Assembly: GCA_027055635.1 (NCBI GenBank)
Contig: JALUMZ010000332.1
Location: forward strand, 1-5,264
Length of the DNA stretch: 5,264 nt
Direction: 5' to 3'
Source of the DNA: Campylobacteraceae bacterium
GTDB lineage: Bacteria; Campylobacterota; Campylobacteria; Campylobacterales; Sulfurospirillaceae
The translations under genes were made by a program, and so were the position numbers. A model generated the notes under the pieces. It did not search any database. It had not been told where the DNA came from and saw only the letters and a list, made by a program, of their open reading frames with translations. This document shows, piece by piece, positions 1-5,264 of the stretch (positions within the stretch are counted from its first letter, which is position 1; every line of letters begins with the position of its first letter).

Positions 1-703
1 GTACTATATCTCCAAAATACATAACGACTATTCTATCTGAAATATGCTCAACAACACTTAAATCATGAGATATAAATATATAAGTCAAGTTAAATTCATC
101 TTGCAAATCAAGCAATAAATTTAGAACTTGAGCCTGGATTGAGACATCAAGAGCACTCACAGGCTCATCACAGACAATAATCTCAGGATTTAGAGCCAAT
201 GCTCTAGCAATTCCGATTCTTTGCCTTTGTCCGCCTGAGAATTGATGAGGATATCTCTCATACCAATCAGGATGCATACCCACTTTTTCCATCAGATATA
301 AAACTCTCTCTTTTATCTCTTTGTCTTTCATATCTGTATTTAGTTTAAGTGGCTCGCCTATGATTGAGCCGACTTTCCATCTAGGATTTAGTGAAGAGTA
401 AGGGTCTTGGAAGATGATTTGTACCTTTTTTCTATACTCTTCTAGCTCATGATGTTGAAGTTTTGTGATGTCTTCTCCGTTGAAAAGTATCTCTCCACCC
501 GTTGGTTCTTCTATCTTGAGGATTAGTTTTGCTGTTGTTGATTTTCCACAGCCACTCTCACCGACCAAGCTTAAAACTTCGCCCCTTTTTACATCAAAAG
601 AGATACCGTTTAGTGCTTTTATAATCTTTGGTTTTTTAAAGAGTCCTAGATTTATCTCATAATATTTTTGTAAATTTTTTATCTCATATATGGTTTCACT
701 CAT
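1..703 (-). CDS. dppF: Dipeptide ABC transporter ATP-binding protein DppF (3' end cut by window edge)
   Basis: One of the two cytoplasmic ATPases that power peptide import through DppBC. My reading gives 234 codons from ATG at 703 with no stop before the window edge. Visible motifs in order: Walker A GESGCGKST (48-56), Q-loop FQDPYSSLNPRW with Gln99, signature FSGGQRQR (155-162), Walker B IIVCDEP (175-181), D-loop SALD (183-186) and H-switch His213 in ISHDL. FQDPYSSLNPR is typical of the OppF/DppF branch rather than OppD/DppD. The end of the nucleotide-binding domain and any oligo_HPY C-terminal tail lie outside the window. The ATG overlaps the dppD stop by four bases (ATGA). An AGGAG at 713-709, five bases upstream and inside dppD, supports this start and translational coupling. 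All catalytic motifs are intact. The ABC ATPase call is certain; DppF rather than OppF rests on the neighbouring DppA. Confidence 0.95.
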   Translation of the reverse strand, partial: MSETIYEIKNLQKYYEINLGLFKKPKIIKALNGISFDVKRGEVLSLVGESGCGKSTTAKLILKIEEPTGGEILFNGEDITKLQHHELEEYRKKVQIIFQDPYSSLNPRWKVGSIIGEPLKLNTDMKDKEIKERVLYLMEKVGMHPDWYERYPHQFSGGQRQRIGIARALALNPEIIVCDEPVSALDVSIQAQVLNLLLDLQDEFNLTYIFISHDLSVVEHISDRIVVMYFGDIV

Positions 704-1566
704 CTAATCTCCTTTGGAAAAGATAGATAGTCAACATCATCATCAACAGTATCTAATTTTGATTTTCTAGGAGTCACACCAGGAATTGGAATGGAATGCA
801 AAAGTGCTTTTGTATATGGATGCCTTGGATCTTTAAACAACTCTTGTGCACTCGCTTTTTCAACTATATGACCTTTATACATGACTACAACTTCATCTGC
901 TATCTGATAAACCACACCTAAATCATGAGTGATAAAGAGTATGGATGTTCCTTTTTTATCTTGTAGCTCTTTCATGAGGTCCAATACCTGGGCTTGGATA
1001 GTTACATCAAGAGCCGTTGTAGGCTCATCAGCGATAAGCAGCTTTGGCTCGCATGCCATGGCTATAGCAATCATTACTCTTTGTCTTTGTCCCCCACTTA
1101 GTTTAAAGGGATATTCTCTATATTTTTCTCTAGGGTCAGGGATACCGACTAAGTCAAGGGATTCTACTACTTTTTCAAATCTCTGTTTTTTATTTAAGTG
1201 TTTTTGATGGAGTTTAAGCGCTTCATCTATCTGATAACCAACTGTATAAGATGGATTTAGTGATGTCATAGGTTCTTGAAATATCATCGATATTTCGCGA
1301 CCTCGTATCTTTCTCATCTGTGCATCACTTAATTTTAACAAATCTTTGCCATCTAATATCACCTCTCCGCCTTCAATGACTCCGGGATGGTCAATCAACC
1401 TTAGAATTGATAGTGAAGTTATGCTCTTTCCACTGCCGCTCTCTCCAACTATACAGACTGTTTTGCCTTTTGGTATCTCAAAGCTGACATCATTTACCGC
1501 TTTGTTTACTCCTGCATCGGAGTAGAAAAATGTTTTTAAATTTTTTACTTCTAGTAGATTTTTCAT
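700..1566 (-). CDS. dppD: Dipeptide ABC transporter ATP-binding protein DppD
   Basis: Partner ATPase of DppF, expected to form the ATP-hydrolysing heterodimer beneath DppBC. From ATG at 1566 it is 288 aa. Motifs: Walker A GESGSGKSI (41-49), Q-loop FQEPMTSLNP with Gln97, signature LSGGQRQR (156-163), Walker B LLIADEP (176-182), D-loop TALD (184-187) and H-switch His214 in ITHDL. FQEPMTSLNP is the usual OppD/DppD form. The oligo_HPY tail begins at HPYTKALLHSIP (249-260). The protein stops about 28 residues later, without the cysteine-containing segment common in longer homologues; E. coli DppD is about 327 aa. Start choice: a GTG at 1569 is also in frame, but AAAGGA at 1578-1573 sits six bases from ATG and only three from GTG, so I prefer ATG. 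That ATG overlaps the dppC stop by one base. The stop overlaps dppF by four bases. Confidence 0.95.
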   Translation of the reverse strand: MKNLLEVKNLKTFFYSDAGVNKAVNDVSFEIPKGKTVCIVGESGSGKSITSLSILRLIDHPGVIEGGEVILDGKDLLKLSDAQMRKIRGREISMIFQEPMTSLNPSYTVGYQIDEALKLHQKHLNKKQRFEKVVESLDLVGIPDPREKYREYPFKLSGGQRQRVMIAIAMACEPKLLIADEPTTALDVTIQAQVLDLMKELQDKKGTSILFITHDLGVVYQIADEVVVMYKGHIVEKASAQELFKDPRHPYTKALLHSIPIPGVTPRKSKLDTVDDDVDYLSFPKEIR

Positions 1567-2426
1567 CACTTATCCTTTAGCTTTGGATCTAACACATCCA
1601 TCAGTCCATCACCCATAAGGTTGAAACTAAGAACAGTCAAAAATATAGCAAGACCGGGATAAAAAATCATCCAAGGAGCAGTTGTTATAAATTGTAAAGA
1701 GTCACTAAGCATCGCACCCCATTCAGGAGTTGGTGGTTGAGCACCAAGTCCTAAAAAGCTAAGTCCGGCAGCCTCTAAAACAGCAGAAGCAAAACCCATA
1801 GTAGCTTGTACTATGATAGGACTTGCACAGTTGGGAAGTATGACAACAAACATAAGTCTAAAATTTGAAGAGCCGTTTATACGACTAGCTATCACATACT
1901 CTTTCTCTCTCTCAGCCAATACAGAAGATCTGACTATTCTTGCATAAGTAGGTATTCCGACTATTCCTATGGCAGTCATCGCACTAAATAGACTAGGTCC
2001 AAGTATAGAGACTATAACTATAGCTAAAAGAATAGCAGGAATGGAGAGCATGATATCAACAATTCGCATGATAAAGAGGTCTGTTTTCCCACCAAAATAT
2101 GCTGCAACTATGCCCATAATCAAACCAAACGATAAAGAGACTCCCACAGATATGGCTCCAACCATCAAAGATATACGGGAGCCGAAAATTATCCTTGAAA
2201 ATAGGTCTCTACCAAAATCATCAGTTCCTAAAATATGGCTACTGACACCTTTGGCGTCCCACATAGGAGGTATGAGTCTGTCTGCCAAGTTTTGAATATT
2301 TGGTGAATATGGTGCCACAATCGGTGCAAAAACAGCAGTTAATAGCAACAATACAACTACTATAAATCCTACAACTGCTGCTCTGTTTTTCTTATACTGT
2401 TTTATAAATTCAAGTAAGTTTTCCAT
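1566..2426 (-). CDS. dppC: Dipeptide ABC transporter permease DppC
   Basis: Inner-membrane permease subunit that pairs with DppB to form the peptide channel. 286 aa, close to the family's roughly 300. A short cytoplasmic N-terminus leads into a first membrane segment at about 16-37, then the OppC/DppC hallmark LGTDDFGRD (66-74). Five further hydrophobic segments lie near 86-109, 119-142, 146-165, 200-225 and 251-270. The EAA loop that docks onto the ATPases runs from about Glu176 (EYVIASRINGSS) to ILPN (196-199), with its central Gly present. GLSFLGLGAQPPTPEWGAML (221-240) is the strongly conserved DppC/OppC C-terminal motif. The ATG overlaps the dppB stop as TAATG. Only a weak AAGG at 2438-2435 lies upstream, with an eight-base spacer, so translation probably depends on coupling to dppB. 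The stop touches the dppD start in the same way. Confidence 0.96.
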   Translation of the reverse strand: MENLLEFIKQYKKNRAAVVGFIVVVLLLLTAVFAPIVAPYSPNIQNLADRLIPPMWDAKGVSSHILGTDDFGRDLFSRIIFGSRISLMVGAISVGVSLSFGLIMGIVAAYFGGKTDLFIMRIVDIMLSIPAILLAIVIVSILGPSLFSAMTAIGIVGIPTYARIVRSSVLAEREKEYVIASRINGSSNFRLMFVVILPNCASPIIVQATMGFASAVLEAAGLSFLGLGAQPPTPEWGAMLSDSLQFITTAPWMIFYPGLAIFLTVLSFNLMGDGLMDVLDPKLKDK

Positions 2427-3430
2427 TAGCCCAGCCTTATCTTCGGATTTATAAATGCATACAACAGATCAACTATAAAATTTACTATTATAAATATGAT
2501 AGCGATGATAAGAGTAGTTGACTGAATGACAGGAAAATCTCTTTGATATACGGCATTTACCAGCCACTTTCCGATTCCCGGCCAAGAAAATGTAGTCTCT
2601 GTCAAAATTGCTCCAGCAAATAGACTTCCCAACATCAAACCTATGATAGTTACGACAGGCATCATGGCATTTCTAAGAGCATGTATAAATATGACTTGAA
2701 ATCTAGAACAACCCTTTGCTCTTGCTGTTTTTATATACTCCTCTTTCATCACCTCTATCATACTACTTCTTGTCATCCTGGCAATTATCGCCATAGGTAT
2801 AGTACCAAGTGCAATAGCCGGCAAAATCAGGTGTTTTAGTGCATCCCAAAAAGCCTCATAATCTTTGGCAAGAAGTGAGTCTATAAGATAAAAACCTGTA
2901 ATATGATCTATATCAAACTCATACCCAAGCCGTCCCGATACCGGTAGCCATCCAAGCTTAACTGAAAAGAAGTATATAAGCACAAGCCCTAGCCAAAAAA
3001 CAGGCATCGACACACCCGCAAGTGCACCAAACATACTCCCGTAATCAAATATAGAGTATCTCTTAACTGCCGATATAATACCGGCACCAATACCTAAAAA
3101 TACAGCAAAAAACATAGCAACCATAGAGAGTTCAACAGTCGCAGGAAATCTATCTTTAAATTCGCTCATCACCTCTTCGTTGCTATTTGCCGATTTTCCG
3201 AAATCCCCATGGGAAAGATTTTTTATATAGATAAAATACTGCTCATATAAAGGTTTATCGAGTCCCATCTGTGCTCTCAAATCTGCGATAGATTGTTTGT
3301 TTGCTTTATCGCCTAAAATAGCAGCAGCGGGATCACCCGGTGTTAAGTGAACCATGGAAAAGACAAGTAGGGTAACACCAAAGAGTGTGGGAATTGTCCA
3401 GAGCAATCTCTTTACAATGTAAGAAAACAA
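2426..3430 (-). CDS. dppB: Dipeptide ABC transporter permease DppB (TTG start)
   Basis: Inner-membrane permease that forms the translocation pore with DppC. 334 aa, matching the family's usual 330-340. The N-terminus FSYIVKRLLWTIPTLFGVT is the classic DppB/OppB start with membrane segment 1 at about 9-28, followed by HLTPGDPAAAILG (28-40) and a periplasmic loop with MGLDKPLYEQY. Further membrane segments lie near 101-122, 133-157, 199-218, 257-278 and 303-325. The EAA loop is EEYIKTARAKGCSRFQVIFIHALRN in outline (about 230-254), with Gly240. TETTFSWPGIGKW (277-289) and the C-terminal NPKIRLG are also typical. The start is TTG at 3430. It has AGGAG at 3440-3436 with a five-base spacer, an in-frame TAA lies at 3442-3440, and the first downstream Met (26) would delete half of the first membrane segment. 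dppA ends 120 bases upstream; dppC overlaps by one base. Confidence 0.96.
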   Translation of the reverse strand: MFSYIVKRLLWTIPTLFGVTLLVFSMVHLTPGDPAAAILGDKANKQSIADLRAQMGLDKPLYEQYFIYIKNLSHGDFGKSANSNEEVMSEFKDRFPATVELSMVAMFFAVFLGIGAGIISAVKRYSIFDYGSMFGALAGVSMPVFWLGLVLIYFFSVKLGWLPVSGRLGYEFDIDHITGFYLIDSLLAKDYEAFWDALKHLILPAIALGTIPMAIIARMTRSSMIEVMKEEYIKTARAKGCSRFQVIFIHALRNAMMPVVTIIGLMLGSLFAGAILTETTFSWPGIGKWLVNAVYQRDFPVIQSTTLIIAIIFIIVNFIVDLLYAFINPKIRLG

Positions 3431-3435
3431 AAATT

Positions 3436-3440
3436 CTCCT
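3436..3440 (-). promoter_or_regulatory. Ribosome binding site deciding the dppB TTG start
   Basis: AGGAG on the minus strand, five bases upstream of TTG at 3430. It decides the start: a TAA stop in the same frame immediately precedes it (3442-3440), and there is no ATG or GTG between that stop and the conserved N-terminus. Confidence 0.85.
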
Positions 3441-3447
3441 TATAATA

Positions 3448-3453
3448 ATTATA
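3448..3453 (-). promoter_or_regulatory. Possible internal -10 element upstream of dppB
   Basis: TATAAT on the minus strand matches the sigma-70 -10 consensus, but I see no convincing -35 at 16-18 bases. Initiation here would start close to 3441, almost at the dppB ribosome binding site. The hexamer lies in a symmetric AT-rich block (TATAATAATTATA, 3441-3453), so it may be compositional. A second TATAAT lies at 3482-3477. Weak evidence for a secondary promoter driving dppBCDF. Confidence 0.2.
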
Positions 3454-3476
3454 TCTGAACTTACGCACGAGCTATA

Positions 3477-3482
3477 ATTATA
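3477..3482 (-). promoter_or_regulatory. Second possible internal -10 element in the dppA-dppB gap
   Basis: Another minus-strand TATAAT, inside the perfect palindrome TATAATTATA (3473-3482). It would place initiation near 3470 and leave a dppB leader of about 40 bases, a more normal geometry than the copy at 3453-3448. No recognisable -35 is present. The same palindrome also reads as TATAAT on the plus strand, so strand assignment is uncertain. Confidence 0.22.
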
Positions 3483-3510
3483 AATAGTGGGTAAGGTCAG
3501 AGGTGTAGTG

Positions 3511-3539
3511 ATGTAAAGAGAGACAAGCTCTCTTTACAT
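3511..3539 (-). promoter_or_regulatory. Perfect 12-bp stem-loop between dppA and dppB
   Basis: Arms ATGTAAAGAGAG (3511-3522) and CTCTCTTTACAT (3528-3539) are exact reverse complements around a five-base loop. In the dppA transcript the hairpin begins 11 bases after the stop codon. On neither strand is it followed by a run of T: the minus-strand sequence continues CACTACACCTCTGACC. It therefore does not look like a classical intrinsic terminator. Its position between the binding-protein gene and the permease gene matches known intercistronic hairpins that protect the upstream message or partly attenuate transcription, such as the malE-malF palindromes of E. coli. The structure is seen directly; the function is inferred. 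Confidence 0.8.
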
Positions 3540-3550
3540 GTAGAGGTTTG

Positions 3551-5143
3551 TTATTTATCAAACCAAACTTTATTGAATCTTCTTTTCCCCATAGGGTCAA
3601 GTTTGAAGTTCATAACACTTTTTCTAATAGGCTCAACTACTAAAGAGTTTGCTATTGTTACCCAAGGAACTTGGTCTGCAAATATGTCCTGAGCTTTCAT
3701 ATAAAGCTTAGTTCTCTCTTTTATATCAGTTGTTGTTTTGGCTTTTGCTATCAAAGCATCAAATTCTGGATTTTTCCAGCCAGCTCTGTTTGAAGCAGGA
3801 ATTTTTGCTGCATTTGAAGTAAGAAGAACATTTAGGAAGTTATCAGGATCTCCATTGTCTCCAGTCCAACCAAGAAGACAAGAGTCATCTTTGTAGTGTC
3901 TTCCTTTATCTAAGTAAGTTCCCCAGTCGTAGCTTACGATTTTTGTTGTAACTCCCACTTTTGCAAGGTCTGCTTGCATAGCTTCTGCAACTTTTCTAGC
4001 ATTTGGCATATATGGACGAGCCACTGGCATTGCCCAAAGTTCAAATGAAAGTTTTGGATAGCCAGCCTCTTTTAGAAGTTGCTTAGCTTTTTCTGGATTG
4101 TATTTATATTTTGTTACATTTGCATTATAACTCCACATCGTAGGAGGGATTGGAGTATAAGCAGGTTTACCGAAGCCGGCATATATAGCTTTTACTATCG
4201 CTTCTTTATTGATGGCATAGTTTATAGCTCTTCTTACTCTTACATCTTTAAACGGAGCAAATTTTACTTGATCAAGTGCAAGGTATCCGACATTTAAACC
4301 TTCTTGTTTTACAAGTTTTATATCTGGGTTTGCCTCAAGTCCTGCTATCTCTTCCGGATTTGGGAAGTCCATAACATGGATTGAGCCGACTTTTAGTTCA
4401 GCTGCTCTAACAGAAGAGTTTGTGATAACTTTAAGGATGAGTTTTTTGATATATGGTTTACCATCCCAGTAGTTTTCATTTGCTGTAAATATCATCTTAT
4501 CATCTTTTACCCACTTAACCAATACAAATGGACCAGTTCCCACAGGATATCTTGCAAGTCTATCTGATTTACCCTCTTTTAGCAGATCCATAGCATAAGT
4601 GTTAGAGAGGATTGAAGCAAAGTCCATAGCCATATTTGAGAGAAATGGAGCTTCTGGTTTTTTAAGAGTTATTTTAACAGTATATTTATCTATCTTAATT
4701 ACATCTTTTACAATTTTATCCATATCCATAGCGCCCCAATACTTGTAAGAGCCACCTATTTTATTGTAAGGATGTGTTTTGTCAAATTGTCTTTTTATAG
4801 AAAAAAGTACATCATCAGCCGTAAACTCATTTCTCTTTTTATAGTATTTTGTAGGGTGAAAATAGACACCTTTTCTTAGGTGAAAAGTGTACTCTAAGCC
4901 ATCTTTTGAAACATCCCAAGATGTTGCAAGTCCTGGCTCCATGGTAGTTGTTCCGTTTTTAAACTGAACCAAAGTATTATATACCTGCGTTGAGGCATAA
5001 AAGCTCTCCCCGTCTGTTACATGCGCAGGATCGATTGCTACCGAATCCCCACTTCTTCCAAAGACCAAAACTCCACCATATTTTGGTGCAGCATACACAA
5101 GTGTTGTTACAAACAACAAAGCCGTTATGAGTAGTTTTCTCAT
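3551..5143 (-). CDS. dppA: Periplasmic dipeptide-binding protein DppA
   Basis: Solute-binding protein (SBP_bac_5 family) that captures peptides in the periplasm and delivers them to DppBC. 530 aa, against about 535 for E. coli DppA. A Sec signal peptide is visible: RK at 2-3, a hydrophobic core to about 16, and likely cleavage after VYA (16-18). There is no lipobox cysteine, so the protein should be soluble rather than a lipoprotein. WAMPVARPYMPNAR (370-383) and GWTGDNGDPDNF (425-436) match E. coli DppA closely. Arg376 and Asp429 are 53 residues apart, the same spacing as E. coli Arg355 and Asp408, which hold the peptide carboxylate and amino ends. This argues for dipeptides over nickel or long peptides. 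The only cysteine is Cys422, so the disulfides known from E. coli DppA are absent. The start has a strong GGAGG six bases upstream. First gene of the operon. Confidence 0.96.
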   Translation of the reverse strand: MRKLLITALLFVTTLVYAAPKYGGVLVFGRSGDSVAIDPAHVTDGESFYASTQVYNTLVQFKNGTTTMEPGLATSWDVSKDGLEYTFHLRKGVYFHPTKYYKKRNEFTADDVLFSIKRQFDKTHPYNKIGGSYKYWGAMDMDKIVKDVIKIDKYTVKITLKKPEAPFLSNMAMDFASILSNTYAMDLLKEGKSDRLARYPVGTGPFVLVKWVKDDKMIFTANENYWDGKPYIKKLILKVITNSSVRAAELKVGSIHVMDFPNPEEIAGLEANPDIKLVKQEGLNVGYLALDQVKFAPFKDVRVRRAINYAINKEAIVKAIYAGFGKPAYTPIPPTMWSYNANVTKYKYNPEKAKQLLKEAGYPKLSFELWAMPVARPYMPNARKVAEAMQADLAKVGVTTKIVSYDWGTYLDKGRHYKDDSCLLGWTGDNGDPDNFLNVLLTSNAAKIPASNRAGWKNPEFDALIAKAKTTTDIKERTKLYMKAQDIFADQVPWVTIANSLVVEPIRKSVMNFKLDPMGKRRFNKVWFDK

Positions 5144-5148
5144 TCTTT

Positions 5149-5155
5149 ACCTCCA
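5149..5155 (-). promoter_or_regulatory. Strong ribosome binding site of dppA
   Basis: TGGAGGT on the minus strand, with five to six bases to the ATG at 5143. It is the best Shine-Dalgarno match in the window and contrasts with the weak signals before the permease genes, in keeping with high DppA output. Confidence 0.85.
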
Positions 5156-5171
5156 TTTTAGTTTTACTTTA

Positions 5172-5180
5172 ATTGTATCA
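5172..5180 (-). promoter_or_regulatory. Probable dppA operon promoter (extended -10)
   Basis: TGATACAAT on the minus strand is an extended -10 (TG, one base, then TACAAT with one mismatch to TATAAT). Initiation would fall near 5165, giving a leader of about 20 bases that carries the GGAGG site. No good -35 is seen 16-18 bases upstream. Campylobacterota housekeeping promoters commonly lack one and rely on the extended -10 with AT-rich upstream DNA, which is present here. Confidence 0.5.
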
Positions 5181-5215
5181 GAGTTTCATATTATTTCGCT
5201 TAAATATAGAAAATT

Positions 5216-5224
5216 TGATATAAT
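5216..5224 (+). promoter_or_regulatory. Probable divergent promoter (extended -10) on the plus strand
   Basis: TGATATAAT has a perfect TATAAT hexamer at 5219-5224 preceded by TG and one base. Upstream is AT-rich with no clear -35, again fitting Campylobacterota style. Initiation is expected near 5231, within the palindrome CTAATATTAG (5230-5239). It points away from dppA toward the right window edge, so it should serve a divergent gene. Confidence 0.5.
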
Positions 5225-5245
5225 TTGCGCTAATATTAGAAAAAA

Positions 5246-5264
5246 GTGAGTAAAAACGAAATGG
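5246..5264 (+). CDS. Possible first codons of a divergent gene (partial)
   Basis: Only a few codons are visible. GTG at 5246 and ATG at 5261 are in the same frame; the former would read (M)SKNEM. No strong ribosome binding site precedes either: AGTGAG at 5245-5250 is a weak match ten bases before the ATG. The case rests mainly on the extended -10 promoter at 5216-5224 just upstream. Product unknown; the true start may lie beyond the window. Confidence 0.25.

Noticed and set aside
465..662. Plus-strand open frame of 65 codons
   Set aside because: It is antisense to the Walker A region of dppF and has no family resemblance; a shadow of the real gene.
929..1207. Plus-strand open frame of 92 codons
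   Set aside because: Antisense to the conserved ATPase core of dppD, with no ribosome binding site or recognisable protein.
1566..1569. GTG at 1569 as the dppD start
   Set aside because: It would lie only three bases from the AAAGGA site, whereas the ATG at 1566 has a normal six-base spacer. The difference is one residue.
1969..2295. Plus-strand open frame of 108 codons
   Set aside because: Antisense to dppC; composition follows from the complementary membrane-protein codons.
3511..3550. Intrinsic terminator ending dppA as a separate transcript
   Set aside because: The stem is perfect, but neither side is followed by a T-run, so a full Rho-independent stop is not supported. Attenuation or mRNA stabilisation remains possible.
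4079..4297. Plus-strand open frame of 72 codons
   Set aside because: Antisense to dppA in a well conserved region; no independent support.
3551..5143. Nickel- or haem-specific binding protein instead of DppA
   Set aside because: The RPYMPNAR and GWTGDNGDPDNF motifs and the exact Arg-Asp spacing fit dipeptide-binding DppA. Haem binding as a side activity cannot be judged from sequence.
1..5264. CRISPR array, insertion sequence, tRNA or rRNA
   Set aside because: No regularly spaced repeats, transposase-like frame, terminal repeats or tRNA-like folds were seen; nearly all the window is coding for the five dpp genes.

Overview
The window holds one minus-strand operon for an ABC dipeptide/oligopeptide importer. 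In transcription order (high to low coordinates) it reads dppA, dppB, dppC, dppD, dppF. All five products are recognisable from their own motifs. dppF runs off the left edge after 234 codons; the other four genes are complete. The low GC content, AT-rich extended -10 promoter style, protein character and dppABCDF order suggest a Campylobacterota (epsilonproteobacterial) genome, perhaps Sulfurimonas-like. That assignment is inference, because there is no rRNA or other taxonomic marker here.

Region by region: 1-703 is the 5' part of dppF (ATPase). 700-1566 is dppD (ATPase), 1566-2426 is dppC (permease) and 2426-3430 is dppB (permease, TTG start). 3431-3550 is a 120-bp gap with a perfect 12-bp hairpin next to the dppA stop and two AT-rich palindromic blocks next to dppB. 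3551-5143 is dppA (periplasmic binding protein). 5144-5264 is an intergenic region with a probable dppA promoter on the minus strand and a probable divergent promoter on the plus strand. The first codons of a plus-strand gene may lie at the extreme right edge.

How the parts work together: DppA captures peptides in the periplasm, DppB and DppC form the inner-membrane channel, and DppD and DppF form the ATPase heterodimer. The four transporter-core genes overlap by 1 or 4 bases, which suggests translational coupling and equal output. dppA stands apart from dppB by the hairpin gap, and dppB starts with TTG. Both features fit the common need for far more binding protein than membrane complex.

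I found no undescribed system. This is an ordinary peptide-import operon. The points worth a second look are the dppA-dppB hairpin without a T-run, the TTG start, the short DppD C-terminus, the missing DppA disulfide cysteines and the divergent promoter region.
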